From NCBI GenBank assembly GCA_946615865.1, contig CAMOIJ010000017.1, positions 1 through 47,784 of the forward strand: DNA of 47,784 bases, read 5' to 3'. Below are positions 1 to 11,500 of this stretch, piece by piece. The stretch comes from an uncultured Lachnospiraceae bacterium. GTDB lineage: Bacteria; Bacillota; Clostridia; Lachnospirales; Lachnospiraceae. The translations under genes were made by a program, and so were the position numbers. The notes below the pieces were generated by a model that saw only the letters and a program-made list of their open reading frames with translations, was not told the origin of the DNA and did not search any database. How positions within the stretch are numbered: position 1 is the first letter of the stretch; each line of letters begins with the position of its first letter.

Positions 1-376
1 ATCGTTGCTCCTTCAAGCTCCTCGCCGCCTGCTACGTCTACTTTGCTGACCTTGACTTCGGTCATCGCATCCTCGACCAGCATGACGCCGTTCTCAGTTA
101 CTGTTCCTGTGGATGTTACTGTGCCGTTCGCATTGATCGTGAACTTCGTATCTGCTGTTACAGTATATCCGTTCGGGGCTACTGTCTCACGCAGTGTGTA
201 CTCTTCTCCAGTCTTCAGGCCTTTGACGATATGGATTGCTTCGTTGACATCCTCTGTTTCCTCGTTGTCTTTCGCGGATGTCCACTGCTCGACAACCTTT
301 CCGTCCTTGCCGATGATCTGGATCGTTGCTCCTTCAAGCTCCTCGCCGCCTGCTACGTCTACTTTGCTGACCTTGA
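1..376 (-). repeat. 321-bp SpaA-domain repeat inside adhesin A
   Basis: Bases 1-55 are identical to 322-376, giving a 321-bp (107-codon) period in frame with adhesin A. Only one complete unit and the start of the next are visible, because the array runs off the window. The encoded unit begins EIKVSKVDVAGGEELEGATI and ends with a YTLRET motif, typical of SpaA-type isopeptide domains. Confidence 0.75.
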
Positions 377-3300
377 TTTCAGTCTCAGTATTGGTGATTG
401 TTCCGCCGTTTGTTACGCCCTCTGTTGTGGAAGCTGTGTATCCGGGATATCCGGTCGTCTCCTTTACGGTATACTCAATCTCTGTATCGCCGTCATACTT
501 CGGAAGATCCTTGAATGTTGCCGTCCAGGCTTCACTCTCACCGTTCTCATCCACTTCTCCGTTCAGAGTTACTGTCTTGTCAGTGGGATCTCCGCCCTTG
601 CACAGCGTAAATACTACAGAAGCTCCCTCGGGGGCTGCAGGTGACCACGCCTTCTTCGCAGAGATCTCTACAGTTTCCTGTTCCTGCGTATTGGTGATCG
701 TTCCGCCGTTTGCTACGGGCGTCTCAGGCGATGCCGTGTAGCCGGTGACGCCTGTTGTCTCTGCTACGGTATATACAATCTCTGTCCCCCCGTCATACTT
801 CGGAAGGCCTGTGAATGTTGCCGTCCAGGCTGTGCTCTCACCGTTCTCGTCCACTGTTCCGTCTAGGGTCACTGTCTTGCCGGTAGTTTTTCCGTTCTTG
901 TACAGCGTGAATTCTACAGTTGCTCCCGCAGGGGCGGAAGGCGACCACTCCTTCTTCGCGCTGATGTCTACAGTATCCTGCGTATTTGTGATCGTTCCGC
1001 CGTCTGCTACGGGCGTCTCAGGCGATGCCGTGTAGCCGGTGACGCCTGTTGTCTCTGCTACGGTATATACAATCTCTGTCCCCCCGTCATACTTCGGAAG
1101 GCCTGTGAATGTTGCCGTCCAGGCTGTGCTCTCACCGTTCTCGTCCACTGTTCCGTCTAGGGTCACTGTCTTGCCGGTAGTTTTTCCGTTCTTGTACAGC
1201 GTGAATTCTACAGTTGCTCCCGCAGGGGCGGAAGGCGACCACTCCTTCTTCGCGCTGATGTCTACAGTATCCTGCGTATTTGTGATCGTTCCGCCGTCTG
1301 CTACGGGCGTCTCAGGCGATGCCGTGTAGCCGGTGACGCCTGTTGTCTCTGCTACGGTATATACAATCTCTGTCCCCCCGTCATACTTCGGAAGGCCTGT
1401 GAATGTTGCCGTCCAGGCTGTGCTCTCACCGTTCTCGTCCACTGTTCCGTCTAGGGTCACTGTCTTGCCGGTAGTTTTTCCGTTCTTGTACAGCGTGAAT
1501 TCTACAGTTGCTCCCGCAGGGGCGGAAGGCGACCACTCCTTCTTCGCGCTGATGTCTACAGTATCTTCAGACTTCTTATTCGAAAGCGATCCAAATTCGA
1601 AGACTGTATGGATGTCGCCATCAACCCTCTCACCGTCAACAGTCATTTTTACCGTGATGCAAGGCTGGCTGTTTGTACTGATGTTTTCTGCAGTTATCAC
1701 GAGGTGTATCTTCTGATCTGAGTATTCAAATCCATCCTTATAGTACTTGCCATCCTTCTCTACACATCCGGATGTATCCTCTTTTATGATGTATTTAAAT
1801 ACTTTCTTTACACCTTTCGGTACATCTTCATTTGTCAGTACTCTGCGGTCAAATTTTACAACGCCGTCACTGTCTGCAGTTGCAGAGAAGAGAACGCTTC
1901 CGGTCTCATTCCCGTCTTCGCCTTCTTCATAAATGTCAAACTTGAATCCCTTATCCTGGTAATCAATAGGATTTCCGTTTTTGTCAGTGAGTTTCTTATT
2001 TCCCTTCAGTTCATATCCAAGTTCGATCACGTCCCTGTCATGGAAGAAGAAATGCCATTCTGATCCCTGGGACTGCACTGTCCCCTCCGCAAGGATCCAG
2101 CCGGCTCCGTTTGAATTCGTCACTTCGTTTGCTCTGGGACACAGGAAAAGCCCTGACGCATTAGTAATATGAACTGTCGAGGCATTAGCTGCGTTAAAAG
2201 TAATGTGTCTGAGAATTACTTCATCTGTCTTTTGATTTGCGGCTGCCCCGCTTCCTTCATCTCCGAACGGTATGGTTGTGGATGGAATGGTTGTTTCTGA
2301 TCCGCCGTCGACCGTCGTCACTTTAAACTCACCAATATCAACCGTGCCCGGATTTGAGAAATTGAATACTATGTACTGTCCCGGTTTCTTTTTAATAGTC
2401 AGTCCGTTTTGGGCAATCGCATTTGCAATGCCGTCAGCATTCACATAGACAGTTTTATTATCCTCGAGGCCGGATATATCCAATACATACTTATTGCCGG
2501 TACTTACCGGGGAGATCGTGGTTTTCCCAAGCAGATTATCTGCGCTGGCCACTCCGGCATCCTGCAGTTTTTTAACATAAGCCGCCACACTTTCAGCAGT
2601 GGTGTCATATACATAGACCGGCTGGCGAACATTGCCCATCTCAAGCTTGGAAAACTCAGTTTGAGGCGTATGGAACTCCAGTGATGCAGAATTCTTTTCA
2701 GTGGGATTGATCTTACCGCTGATGTGTCCTACATAGAAAGGCGCGGGGGTTGTTCCGGCACCGTCAAGGTCAAGGTTCGCGTCTGAGGAAAAACTATTGA
2801 CAGCAAAGTTGGTCTCGGTATGCCCGCCTTGATTATAAGTATCGGCGACAATACCAAAATTGACAGCTTCTCCCAATACATTTTTCGGCTCTATTGCAGG
2901 TTCTAATTTGACCTTTTCCAGTGAAAGGACATATCTCCACTCTTCATGTCCGTGAGGATCCGTGGTCTTTGTTTCCTCGGTTACGCCCTTGTCTTCTTTC
3001 AGCGTAAACGCCCCGACCAGTCCTCCGGTCGCGACCTGATCAACAAAGTTATTCGCTTCTCCGCCAATACATCTCTTGGGTGTGATCGGCTCTGCTTTCT
3101 TTTCCGGCTTTCTCGCCGCGATCACAACCTGGAATGATTTCCAGTTCGTTGAGAAATGCTGTGCAGGGGTTTCCGTTTGGCCGTCTTCATTTGTCCATTC
3201 CGTGATCGGAATATCCAGTTTATTATGCGCGTCAAGATCTCCGGCGCTGATTGTAAACGGTGCGCAGTAATAACTAAACTGATTGTTCTCTCTTTCCGCC

Positions 3301-4838
3301 TTTACGGCCAGGAAATAGTCGCCCGCGGCGGGTACATCGCCGTTTTCGTCGGCCTGTATCTGGACAAAGAATTTGTTGTCCTCTGTTTTCTTTAACAGAT
3401 TGATGGTTGCGGGATTCGCGTAAGAGTTTGAAGCATTGGCGCCATACTTGCTGCCCATGAATGTATAGCCCGGAATATTATCATCCTGAGCTATTGCTTC
3501 CTGGTAATTGGTTACAAATTCTGTTGTATGGAACAGACGTGAACTCACATCATAGGCATTCGCATCATAATCCAGCGGAGTATCCGTTGTTGTGCCGTCT
3601 TCTCCAAATGCATAGAACTCATTTACTGCAAATGCGAACTCTAGCTGCCCTGTGATCTCGGCGGCAGGAATGTGCTGAATTCCCCATCCGGCGATTTCAC
3701 CGGCATTCTCGCCTTCCTTTTCCTTCAGAGTAACAAGAATGAAATAACTGTCTCCGTTTTCCGGATCAAAAGGAGCTTTCTGTGTGGCCTGTTCATTAAA
3801 GAAACTGATCGTACCGGTTACGCCCGCGCCTGCTCTCAGAGGCGCTTTCGTCGGTCTTGCCACAGAAAGTACAGAAAGACCGCTGACCTTAAACTCAACG
3901 TTTTCTCCGCTCACGTCAATCTGCTCACTCTGGACAGATTCTACACGGATGTCATCTTTACTGATATCTGTTGCGTCCGCAGTAGTGTCAACTGAGTCGC
4001 GAACCGAATCACTCAGCGGGAGATGGAGGATCTCCACTTCTTCGCTCTCGTTTCCTTCAGTCACGATCTGATCGCTCAACTGATTCTGCTTGAAAGAGAT
4101 AGAGATGTTTACTGCACCAAATTCAGGCTGATATTCAATCATTCTTCCGGTGCCATTGCCTTCAGCATCTTTTTCTTCATACATGAAGGCAATATCATAG
4201 AGCAGAGTGTTATCGGAATTGTATTCCTTACCTTCCTCTGCCTGATCATTCAGAGCATCCATATATGCATCATAATTGTAGCCGTCAGCTTGAGGCGTAA
4301 CAGGAGTTACGACCAGCTCCGCATCATCCGGAACCGCGTCCGCTCTCTGCAGAGTAGCTACCACATCCACATAATCGTCGTGATAGGTATACTCCGTCTT
4401 TACAGCAGGAATTTCTTCCTCTGCCTTAACTTCAGAAGTACCTTCGGCCTCGGTAGTTGCAGGCAGTGTTTCTTTACCTTCCGCCGGCACTTCCTCTGCC
4501 TGAGGAGTATCCTCGGCAGCTTTTTCCTCTTCCTGAACAGCATCCGCTTCTTCCTTAGAAGGTTCTGCCTCTTCAGTAATGTCTGTCGACTTGTCTGCTG
4601 ACGCAGGCTCTACTGCATCCTGCTCATCCTGTTCTGAGCCGGATGTATTCTCCTCAGCGGCAGCTGTCTCGGTAACATCATCCTGTTTCTCGGGTTCCGT
4701 TACCTCTTCCGTCTCTTCTACTACCGTCTCCTGAGAAGCGCCGTCTGCTATTGTCTCAGCGGCATAGGAAACGCCGTTCGTGCCGAACAGCATAGAAGCA
4801 ACAAGTACAGCTGCAAGAAGTCTTCTCATCTTACCCAT
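1..4838 (-). CDS. Giant secreted surface adhesin A with SpaA and Cna-B repeats (3' partial)
   Basis: A reading frame stays open from the ATG at 4838 to the left edge, so about 1,612 codons are visible and the C-terminus (anchor) is missing. The start is set by GGGAGAG five bases before the ATG. Residues 1-27 form a signal peptide (MRRLLAAVLVASML, cleavage near SYA|AE), followed by a Glu/Ala/Thr-rich acidic stretch to about residue 130. A module containing DAELVV follows and is also present in the neighbouring adhesin. The middle part is beta-rich and unassigned. The distal part has Cna-B-type domains (motifs WSPSAPAGATVEFTLYKNG, LPKYDGGTEIVYTV and TITNT), then SpaA-type domains (KVDVAGGEELEGATI, YTLRETVAPNGY). 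Such proteins are normally exported and sortase-linked to peptidoglycan as adhesins or pilin-like stalks; that role is inferred. Three Cna-B copies are identical at DNA level, a sign of recent duplication. Confidence 0.9.
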   Translation of the reverse strand, partial: MGKMRRLLAAVLVASMLFGTNGVSYAAETIADGASQETVVEETEEVTEPEKQDDVTETAAAEENTSGSEQDEQDAVEPASADKSTDITEEAEPSKEEADAVQEEEKAAEDTPQAEEVPAEGKETLPATTEAEGTSEVKAEEEIPAVKTEYTYHDDYVDVVATLQRADAVPDDAELVVTPVTPQADGYNYDAYMDALNDQAEEGKEYNSDNTLLYDIAFMYEEKDAEGNGTGRMIEYQPEFGAVNISISFKQNQLSDQIVTEGNESEEVEILHLPLSDSVRDSVDTTADATDISKDDIRVESVQSEQIDVSGENVEFKVSGLSVLSVARPTKAPLRAGAGVTGTISFFNEQATQKAPFDPENGDSYFILVTLKEKEGENAGEIAGWGIQHIPAAEITGQLEFAFAVNEFYAFGEDGTTTDTPLDYDANAYDVSSRLFHTTEFVTNYQEAIAQDDNIPGYTFMGSKYGANASNSYANPATINLLKKTEDNKFFVQIQADENGDVPAAGDYFLAVKAERENNQFSYYCAPFTISAGDLDAHNKLDIPITEWTNEDGQTETPAQHFSTNWKSFQVVIAARKPEKKAEPITPKRCIGGEANNFVDQVATGGLVGAFTLKEDKGVTEETKTTDPHGHEEWRYVLSLEKVKLEPAIEPKNVLGEAVNFGIVADTYNQGGHTETNFAVNSFSSDANLDLDGAGTTPAPFYVGHISGKINPTEKNSASLEFHTPQTEFSKLEMGNVRQPVYVYDTTAESVAAYVKKLQDAGVASADNLLGKTTISPVSTGNKYVLDISGLEDNKTVYVNADGIANAIAQNGLTIKKKPGQYIVFNFSNPGTVDIGEFKVTTVDGGSETTIPSTTIPFGDEGSGAAANQKTDEVILRHITFNAANASTVHITNASGLFLCPRANEVTNSNGAGWILAEGTVQSQGSEWHFFFHDRDVIELGYELKGNKKLTDKNGNPIDYQDKGFKFDIYEEGEDGNETGSVLFSATADSDGVVKFDRRVLTNEDVPKGVKKVFKYIIKEDTSGCVEKDGKYYKDGFEYSDQKIHLVITAENISTNSQPCITVKMTVDGERVDGDIHTVFEFGSLSNKKSEDTVDISAKKEWSPSAPAGATVEFTLYKNGKTTGKTVTLDGTVDENGESTAWTATFTGLPKYDGGTEIVYTVAETTGVTGYTASPETPVADGGTITNTQDTVDISAKKEWSPSAPAGATVEFTLYKNGKTTGKTVTLDGTVDENGESTAWTATFTGLPKYDGGTEIVYTVAETTGVTGYTASPETPVADGGTITNTQDTVDISAKKEWSPSAPAGATVEFTLYKNGKTTGKTVTLDGTVDENGESTAWTATFTGLPKYDGGTEIVYTVAETTGVTGYTASPETPVANGGTITNTQEQETVEISAKKAWSPAAPEGASVVFTLCKGGDPTDKTVTLNGEVDENGESEAWTATFKDLPKYDGDTEIEYTVKETTGYPGYTASTTEGVTNGGTITNTETEIKVSKVDVAGGEELEGATIQIIGKDGKVVEQWTSAKDNEETEDVNEAIHIVKGLKTGEEYTLRETVAPNGYTVTADTKFTINANGTVTSTGTVTENGVMLVEDAMTEVKVSKVDVAGGEELEGAT
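738..1563 (-). repeat. 294-bp tandem repeat encoding identical Cna-B domains
   Basis: The same 294-bp (98-codon) unit occurs at about 738-1031, 1032-1325 and 1326-1563 (last copy incomplete) with no base difference that I can see. A diverged fourth unit lies at about 445-737. The period is a multiple of three, so gain or loss of units by recombination keeps the frame of adhesin A and changes stalk length. The identity could also be collapsed or expanded by short-read assembly. Confidence 0.9.
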
Positions 4839-5428
4839 GTTACTCTCCCTCTGTTTTGGACGCGTGCTTTGGAAGGCGAATTTCCATCCCCCTTTACTGC
4901 TGTCTGTCGCATCCTTTACAGACAACAATAAGAGAATCAACAGATTCCCTACACATATTAACCGTTACATTACTTTATATTAAAAGGCTTTCGTGTACCT
5001 TGTACTGCCTGTGTCAAAACACAGCAAAGCCCTTTTTTACGCCCATCCGATCAAACCGCCTGAATCCACGCCCGTTTTCCATAAAAAAAACAGCCGCTGA
5101 ATAACAGCAGACTGTGAAGAAAAATTTGCGAATCGATAAGGATCGTACGATCGGCAGCATGCTGTTAAAGTCTATGATGATTGATCGATTATGCAAATAA
5201 ACTTCTATTAGCAAAACGGTTCATTGATACAATACTGCCTGCAAAAAAGAAAATCAACATTTTTTATCAGAATTGCTTCGTCTAGTCCCTCATTTGGAAC
5301 AATCAGAGAACAGGCAGAATTATTTTGTATCGTTTTTGTAATAAAAATGAAATATTTGTATTCATTATACATCTTTCCCCCAATTAATCAACCCGCATTT
5401 TGTCTCTATTTTGACAAATCTGCAGTGC
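4839..5428. other. Intergenic region upstream of adhesin A
   Basis: No convincing gene lies here. The stretch is AT-rich and must hold the promoter of adhesin A on the minus strand. I see a TATAAA-like -10 candidate near 4975-4981 and an isolated TTGACA near 5015, but no well-spaced pair. A 66-codon minus-strand frame at 5014-5214 needs a TTG start without a ribosome binding site and was not accepted. Confidence 0.5.
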
Positions 5429-5463
5429 AAAAAAAGCGGAGCGTGACCGGCACGCTCCGCTTT
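5429..5463 (-). terminator. Rho-independent terminator of adhesin B
   Basis: Perfect 12-bp stem AAGCGGAGCGTG (5434-5445) and CACGCTCCGCTT (5451-5462) around a 5-base loop, followed on the minus strand by a T tract. It lies about 50 bases past the stop codon at 5512 and separates the two adhesin transcripts. Confidence 0.9.
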
Positions 5464-5511
5464 CTAATCTCATGGCCTTATGCGGCTTCCGCCTCATCAG
5501 ATCCATGCTCT

Positions 5512-8500
5512 TTACTCTTCATCCTTTTTCTTCTTGCGATTCCAAAGAAGTACCGCAAGTCCGATCGCGCCGACGCCAAGTCCTCCGAACAGGACTCCCA
5601 GAGGAGCCTCGTCACCGGTCTTGCTGCCCTTACTGCTGCTGGTCTTCTTGCTCTTCTTCTCGGTAGTCGTGTTGACAAACTTGATATCACTCTTTGCCTT
5701 GTCAGCCTTTGCTGTCATTGTTCCGTCTCCGTTGTCGGTGACTGTAACCTTGACCGTGTAGACCGTCTTGTCATAAGTGATTCCGCTCTCGCTTCCCTTC
5801 ACTTCCCAGACACTGTATGAGTAGACCTTCGTCTTCTCTCCGTTCAGGTCGGAAAGCTTGTAGGTGATGGGCTTAAATGCGAAGTTTCCTTCTGCATCGT
5901 TTGTCGCTGTGTCGAGCCACTTGCCGTTCTCATCAGCCAGGACGAACTTGAACTGGTCTTTCTTCAGCGTCTGGCCCTTGAGCTGCTTCACGCCTCCGAT
6001 CGTGACCGATGTCTCGACGTTCAACTGCTCGTTCTCGAACTCCAGCGCTCCGCCGTTATCGATCTTTTTCGTCACTTCCAGTGTTCCGTCGCCCTTATCC
6101 TTCAGTTCGACTGTGACAGTATAGACAGTCGTGTCATACTTCACATCCGTCCTGCTTCCGGGCACTTCTCGTACTGTGTAGGTGAACGGTGCCTTTGCGA
6201 CATCTGCAAGCTTGTAAGTGATCATGTCAAAAGATACATTACCGGCCGCGTCGTTCTTCTTGCTCTGCAGGACCTTTCCGGCCGCATCCATAAGTTCGAA
6301 GGTGAATTCGCCGCCCTTGAGCGTTCCGTTCTTGAAAATCTTCTCAGCATTCAGTTTCAGTGTACCATCCGAGTCATACGCATTAGTGATCACAACTCCG
6401 GTATCTCCTGCGTCATCTCCGGATCCGGCGACCTTTGCATTGATCGTTCCATCTCCGTTGTCTGTCAGTTCTACCGTGATCGTATGCTCCGTTCCGTCGT
6501 ACGTGTACCCGTCCTTCTTGAAGCCGCCGGCTTTCTTCACTGCCTCAGATGCATCCTTATACGCAGTGCCGTCAGCATTGACCGCATCATCCGGAATCAC
6601 TTCATGGATCTTGTACTCGTAAGAGGTCTTATCTTTGATCTTGTATTGGCCGGTAGCAGCATCATATTCGTAAATGTCGTCCTGCGTGTACTCGATCGCG
6701 TCAAAGGCCACCTTTCCGTCTGCGTCGTTCTTCTTTCTCTGCAGTACTTTGCCCTTGTCATCCTTCAGTTCAAATTCGAACTTGTCCTTCTCAAGTGCTC
6801 TTTCGCCGAGCAGGATCTTCCCTGCGTTGAGTTCAATACTGCCCTTTGCTTCATACTTATTGTGGAATGTCACATTTTCAGGCTTTGGTGATGCCTCCGC
6901 CTTGATTGTTCCATCTTCATTATCATGCAGTGTTACTGTGATCGTTTTCGGTTCTGCGTCATAGGTGTATCCTTTATCGGCTGCATCAGCCGGAATCACT
7001 TCTTTCACAGTATATTCAATCCGTGTATCCTCAAGGAATCCCTCTTTATTCTTCTGCAGGTCATCCTGTGAATATGTGATTCTGTCAAAATATACTCTTC
7101 CGGTCGAGTCACAGTATTTAGTCTGCTTGGCCTTTCCGTCCGCACCGATCAGTTCAAATCCGAACTGGCCGTCAGTCAGCGGTCTTCCCTCCAGCGCTTT
7201 TCTCACCTCAAGGTCTACATCTCCCGTAGCCAGGTATGTATTGGTAAAGGACGCCGTGATAATCGTTTCTTTTATCTCACCGGCCTCTTCTTCCTTCGTT
7301 GTCTTGAAGCCCTCAGCATTCGCTTCCTCGACTACATAGCTGACGCCGGCAGGAAGTCCTTCGGCCGCTGCCTTCTCTCCGTCTTTGAGAGTGAATTTCG
7401 CGACGCCTTCGTTAAATGTCATATCGCCGAAACTGCCGTTTATCGTCTTGTCTCCCAGTGTTACTGTGAAACTGAACTTACTGGTTGTGTTTGTACTGTT
7501 CTTATTGGCAACCGTCTTCGTTACCTCAAGGCTTCCAGTCTTCCTTGTGTTCGTAAAGGCTGCAACTGATGTCTTCGTATCGTTGATATCACCGGCTTCT
7601 CCCGTGGATTCCGTATCAAAGTTATCGTACTTTGACTCTACCACTGAGTAGGTCGTCCCTACAGGCAGTCCTTCGATCGTCACACTCGCATTACCCTTGA
7701 CGGTCACAGTCGCCTGACCGTTCTCGTCAAAGTAATATCCGCTGTATTCTCCGCTGATCTTCTGCTCGCTGTTCGTCAGGGTCACTGTGAACGTATAGTT
7801 CGCATCCTTCTCTGCGGGTACAGGGCTCACTACTGTCTTGCTGATCTCAAGGTTTCCTGTCTTCCTCGTGTTGGTGAATTCCGCTGTATTAGTCTCGTTG
7901 TGGACGATATTTCCGGTCGCTCCGTCCGAGATTATTATGAAGTCAGACGCCGGCTCAGAACTCTCCGATACCACATAGCCGATTGCATCCGGAAGGCCGG
8001 TCGCAAACTTGGTCTCGCCGCCCTTCAGCGTGAACTTCGCCACGCCGTTCTCGAACGTCATCTCTCCATAAGTCCCGTTGATACTCTTGTCGGTCAGTAC
8101 TACCTCAAAGCCGAAATCTTTTTTCTGCTTGTCAGCTGTCACGGCGCTTACGACGCTCTTGCTCACGATCAGGCCGCCTTCGGCCTTAGTGTTCGTGAAC
8201 GCCGCTGTGGCCTTTATCGCGCTGATCTTTCCGGTTACTCCCGTCTTTGTTGTCACAAAGCCGGCTGCTGTATCTTCTTCTACCTTGTACTCGCAGCCCA
8301 CAGGCAGGCCGGTCGCAGACTTGGTCTCGCCGCCCTTCAGCGTGAACTTCGCCACGCCGTTCTCGTCAAATGTCATTCCGCCGAACGTGCCGCTCAGTGC
8401 AGGTGTCAGTGTTACCCTGAAGCTGAAGTCCTTCTGCTTGTCACTCGCTGTACTGCTCACGACTTTCTTCGTGACTTCCAGTTCTCCGGTCTTCCTCGTG

Positions 8501-11500
8501 TTCTCAAACGCCGCTGTCGCTCCGGCTGCCGTGATGCTTCCGGTCTCGCCTTCCTTCTTCGTGTTCTCGAAGTCGTTGTCCGCCGCTTCCGTGACTGTAT
8601 AGTTCACTCCTTCAGGCAGTCCTTCGATAGTCTTGGGGCTTCCGCCCGCTACTGTCACTTCCGCCACGCCATTCGTGAATTTCACATCGCTGAATGTGCC
8701 GTTTACAGTATTGTCGCTCAGCTCGATCGTAAATGTGAACTCCTTCGTCGCCTCTGCAGGCACAGGGCTCACTACTGTCTTGCTGATCTCAAGGCTTCCT
8801 GTCTTCCTCGTGTTGGTGAATTCCGCCTTCTTGGTCTCTTTCTCCACGATCTCTCCGGTCTCTCCGGTCGAGGTCGTATTGAAATCCTCCTCCGCAGTCT
8901 CAAAGACTTTATACTCAATTCCCTTCGCAAGGCCGGTCGCTCTCTTGGTCTCGCCGTCCTTCAGCGTGAACTCTGCTACGCCGTTGGTGAAGGTCATCTC
9001 TCCATATGTTCCGTTTACGCTCTTATCGCTCAGTTCCACTCTGAAACTGAAATCCTTCGTCTTGTCCGCTGTCACGGCACTGACGACTTTCTTGCTCACG
9101 ACCAGGCCGCCTTCGTCCTTGGTGTTCGTGATGGTTTTATTCTCTGGCGAATATGTCACTGTTGTGGTAACATTTCCGCTTCCATCGTCAGGGCTGATGA
9201 CTACTGTAGCTGTGATATCTCCACTGTTTGTCCAACCCTCACCAAACCCTTCGGACTCAGTGATCTTGTACTCATATGTCTGTTCTTTATCACTAACAGG
9301 ATACTCGATCTCGCCAAAGGTGCCTTTTCCGGGCTCAGACAATATGACAGTCTCGCCTCCACTCTCAGGCATAGGAGCCCCTTCTGTCATGCTCTGCAGT
9401 GTAAAGACTACGATCTCGCCTTCAGGCCAATTACTGTCCTCACCAAGAGCCTTCTCGACTTCCAACGTGGCACCGGGCTTTTCATTCTTACATGTCATGG
9501 TATCACCGGAATAATAAATATTTTTATCATAGTCCGGAAGCCCGTCTTCGCAAATAATGAACTTATAATAAGTATTCTTAAGTACAAATCCTTCAGGCGC
9601 TTTGATTTCTTTCAGATAATAGTCTGTATCTGCAAAAAGTGTCCAGCCGTAAGCATCTGCATCTCCCTCAACTGTGATCAGGCCATTCTCGTCAGTTTCA
9701 AAGGTGACATTATTTCCGTTCTTGTCCTGAATCGGGTTTTTATCAGCATCAAGCAGCGCAAATTCTGCTCCCTGAAGCGTCTTGGTCATGTCTCCCTTTT
9801 TATACTTCAAAAGGTGTATATTTAAAACAGATCCACCGCCGCCGCCATTGTTTTTTCGATGAGCGGTTTTTTCAATCTCGTCTTTATACCCCTTCATTTC
9901 AGCCACATTGCTGAAAGTAGAATCTATTGTTTGTCCCTGCTCACCTATTGTGTCAAAGATTACAGTTGCCGTATATGTGATAATAACCTGTGTAGAATCG
10001 GGAATTACATATGTCACTGTATTCCCTGTCATATCCCAACTGACACCGGCAGATGGCGACGCTTGAATCGTTGTTACATCCACACTTAGGTTGGTGACTG
10101 TATCCGTCATAGTCATCGGTTCACCGCCGTTGAGTGTCTGCCCGCCGGGATTTAGTGTAATACGAAACTGAGCAGTAACATTCTCATCTGTCTTTGTGAG
10201 ATCATCATCAGAAGTTAACAGTTCTTTTTTAAGTCCTTTGTACTCATAAGTAACATCTACATCTCCTGTGGTGTTCTCCCATTCTGCACTATTATTGAAT
10301 GTATATTCATTATTTTCATCTGCATATGCCAAATCCTGAATCTTCTTCAAAGCGGCCGCATCTTTTACCGTCAGGAAGTAATCGATTCTTGTGACCTCAT
10401 AAAAGCCTGTTGTTGTCAAGCTGTTATGAACCATGCTGTCAGCAGATGTGATAATATCCATACCGTAAGGCGTATCCACATAGGACACTGCAGAACTCGA
10501 TCTGACACCGCTCATATATTCATTTGTAGTATGCCATCCATACCACTTATCGTCGCTCGTAAGTCCTTCCGTTGATTCAAGTTGATCAACGTATAGCGGT
10601 TCCAGCAGCTCGCGGTCAAATGTATCCTTTATGGTATTGTCATCTTTTGTCACATTCTTGAGAAGAAGTGTAAATCTGTAGATCGGCAGTCTGGTGCCGT
10701 TGACTGTGCGATATCCACAGAGTTCCCCTGTCTTGGTAACTCCCGCTCCTGCAATAAATACGCTGGCAGAACCTGTCTTGGTACCCAGTCTAACGTTATT
10801 AACATGATTTGCTAACCAGGCGCGTGTCTTTGCCGCATCGAGCCAATTCGGGTCAATTGCTGTCTTAAAAGTCACCGTAACTACACGTTTCTGTCCGGCA
10901 TCCAAACCAGGTTGATTGTTGGAATTTTTGAAATTCACACTAAACTTATGGTTTGCCGGATCATTGACCAAAGTATAGCTCTCTGTTCCAATAAGCCCGG
11001 TAACAGTCTCACTGTCTTGTACAAACGTATCCCATGCGGATCCGCCGATCTCATCTATCCAACCGCTCTGAGGGAGTTGGTCAACCAGTTCCGCATATGC
11101 CTCCGTCAACCCTGTCTCGGGAACGTCTATGCTGACAGTCCATGTGACCTCTTTATTCTCATAGTCAATTTTATTGGCAGTCTTATAAAGCTTTAACTCA
11201 CCCGTGGCAGGTGTATAAGTACCGGTTCCGGTGCTGCTTTTGTCTCCATCTGTCTGCACCGTGTTACTTACTGTGATCTGCTCTACAAGTCCCTCTGTTC
11301 CGGTAACCTTAACCTGGTATTCCACTATATATTTGTATTCACCGGGAATATTCGGTGTTATATATACGAAAGAATCATTTCCGCCTGCTTTATTCAGCGT
11401 GCCGAAATTCGGATTTGACTCGCCCCAGTTAAGGAACTGCTGTGTGCTGTTTCCTTCAGAATCTATGATCGTGATCCTGGCTCCGGTTGTTCCTTCAAGC

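Noticed and set aside
43..1716. Series of plus-strand open frames opposite adhesin A
   Set aside because: They repeat with the 294-bp array and are antisense to a continuous minus-strand frame with start, signal peptide and domain motifs.
5014..5214. 66-codon minus-strand frame upstream of adhesin A
   Set aside because: It needs a TTG start with no ribosome binding site, and its hydrophobic stretch is not convincing.
7900..9825. 641-codon plus-strand open frame opposite adhesin B
   Set aside because: It is a shadow of the repetitive minus-strand gene, rich in Arg/Cys/Leu without any domain pattern, and has no ribosome binding site.
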